From positions 1 to 5,210 of the forward strand of contig JAAUSP010000556.1 of NCBI GenBank assembly GCA_012032575.1: DNA of 5,210 bases, read 5' to 3'. A program made the position numbers and the translations under genes. A model generated the notes under the pieces. That model saw only the letters and a list, made by a program, of their open reading frames with translations. It had not been told where the DNA came from and searched no databases. The DNA is from Anaerolineales bacterium. GTDB lineage: Bacteria; Chloroflexota; Anaerolineae; 4572-78; J111. This document shows, one piece after another, positions 4,735 through 5,210 of the stretch; the first letter of the stretch is position 1, and each line of letters opens with the position of its first letter.

Positions 4735-4934
4735 TTTATATGTGTCCTGCTTCGCGTTGGTTTTGCCTATCCAAGTTAGTGCCTTAGAAATGGAGTCCTT
4801 GCCCATTGCGCAAAAAGTCTAACCACGAAGGCACAAGGGCACCAAAAAAATTTAAATAAAACCTTTGTGTCTTCGTGTCTTTGTGGTTCATCAATTCCTG
4901 TTTGGCTCTGGCTTATCCGGGTTAGGAGTATGTA
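4735..4934. other. intergenic gap between SHMT-like and PqqD-like genes
   Basis: The gap of 200 bp holds the long hairpin at 4821-4888 and otherwise A/T-richer sequence. I see no convincing promoter hexamer pair and no T-tailed terminator. Read-through from the SHMT-like gene into the PqqD-like gene is therefore possible but not shown. Confidence 0.5.
4821..4888. repeat. 68-bp hairpin repeat, CACGAAGGCACAAGG / CTTTGTGTCTTCGTG type
   Basis: AACCACGAAGGCACAAGGG opens the left arm (4821-4843) and the right arm (4862-4888) ends GTCTTTGTGGTT. AACCAC/GTGGTT pair perfectly at the base and the rest pairs imperfectly, around an A/T-only loop (A7, TTTAAAT, A's). The arms are built of CACGAAG/CACAAAG words, a layout I have seen in intergenic regions of several environmental bacteria. 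No T run follows, so a terminator role is uncertain. Confidence 0.75.
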
Positions 4935-5204
4935 ATGCATTTATCAGACAAACCCCAGCACAACCCCAACGCCACTTATCAAAGCGTTGGCGACGAAGCT
5001 ATTTTGATCAATTTGGTCAGCGGCTCTTACTATTCGCTCAACGATACCGGGACGATGTTCTGGGAACTACTCGACGGGCAGCGGACCATCGCCGACTGTG
5101 CCCGGCTCATCGCCGCCGAATATGAGGTCGAAGCCAAAGTGGTGGAGAGCGACCTGCTAGAACTGGCGACCGATTTTAAGCAGGAAGGCTTGATTGTTCT
5201 TTGA
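4935..5204 (+). CDS. PqqD family protein (stand-alone RiPP recognition element-like)
   Basis: A complete 89-residue protein. ATG 4935 has AGGAG (4924-4928) 6 nt upstream; another ATG at 4930 is followed at once by TAA and is not a start. The PqqD signature is plain: AILINLVSGSYYSLNDTGTMFWELLDG (residues about 23-49), followed by RTIADCARLIAAEYEV and a C-terminal helix ending in LATDFKQEGLIVL. The family folds as a winged-helix-like domain that binds the leader part of ribosomally made peptides and presents it to modifying enzymes, as PqqD does with PqqA and PqqE; here the partner is unknown. Many stand-alone members lie beside HPr-kinase-like, lasso-B2-like or nucleotidyltransferase genes. 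The HPr-kinase-like gene 2.7 kb away fits this, although on the other strand. It is cytoplasmic, with no signal peptide. The window ends six bases later, so its downstream partners are not visible. Confidence 0.88.
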   Translation: MHLSDKPQHNPNATYQSVGDEAILINLVSGSYYSLNDTGTMFWELLDGQRTIADCARLIAAEYEVEAKVVESDLLELATDFKQEGLIVL

Positions 5205-5210
5205 CCGCCT

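Noticed and set aside
4821..4888. Long hairpin as an intrinsic terminator of the SHMT-like gene
   Set aside because: The stem is interrupted, the loop is long and A/T-only, and no T run follows; a repeat is the safer call.
4865..5125. 86-codon plus-strand frame overlapping the PqqD-like gene
   Set aside because: It starts in the hairpin repeat and its overlap with the PqqD-like gene is in another frame with Arg/Gln-rich shadow composition.

Overview
The window looks like a piece of a GC-rich bacterial chromosome, most likely a Chloroflexota (Anaerolineae-like) genome. That placement is an inference from three things: the style of the genes (a PYROXD2/CrtI-like oxidoreductase, an HPr-kinase-like protein, a PqqD-like protein and a death-like/EAD fragment), the strong sigma70-type promoters, and the intergenic hairpins built from short degenerate tandem words. 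No rRNA, tRNA, CRISPR array or transposase is visible.

Left part (1-1231): the C-terminal end of an FAD-dependent phytoene-desaturase-like oxidoreductase, broken by a one-base frameshift in its last conserved motif, is followed 28 nt later by an intact enoyl-CoA hydratase/isomerase. The two are probably co-transcribed. The hydratase converges on the next gene across a 33-nt gap that holds a small stem-loop.

Middle (1232-2830): on the minus strand lies an HPr kinase/phosphorylase-like P-loop protein of about 344 residues. It is split into two open frames by a single missing base inside its Walker A motif. A near-perfect sigma70 promoter reads into it and overlaps a second, opposite promoter. 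That second promoter points at a 38-codon relic of a bacterial death-like/effector-associated domain, which stops where a 72-bp inverted-repeat element begins. From there to 2828 there is no recognisable gene, only inverted repeats, a possible terminator and a leader for the next gene.

Right part (2829-5210): an 82-residue protein of unknown family is closed by a very clear intrinsic terminator. Sixteen bases later a consensus promoter drives a 460-residue PLP enzyme related to serine hydroxymethyltransferase but lacking its usual folate/active-site tyrosine segment. After a 200-bp gap with another long hairpin comes a stand-alone PqqD-family protein.

How the genes may work together: PqqD-like proteins bind leader peptides in RiPP pathways, and HprK-like kinases are known to sit beside PqqD-like proteins in some of these loci. 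The SHMT-like enzyme between them is an unexplained candidate member. The window ends right after the PqqD-like gene, so any precursor peptide, radical SAM enzyme or transporter would lie beyond it. The two frameshifts, each equal to one missing base at or next to a G run within a highly conserved motif, look as much like consensus errors in the assembly as like real gene decay.
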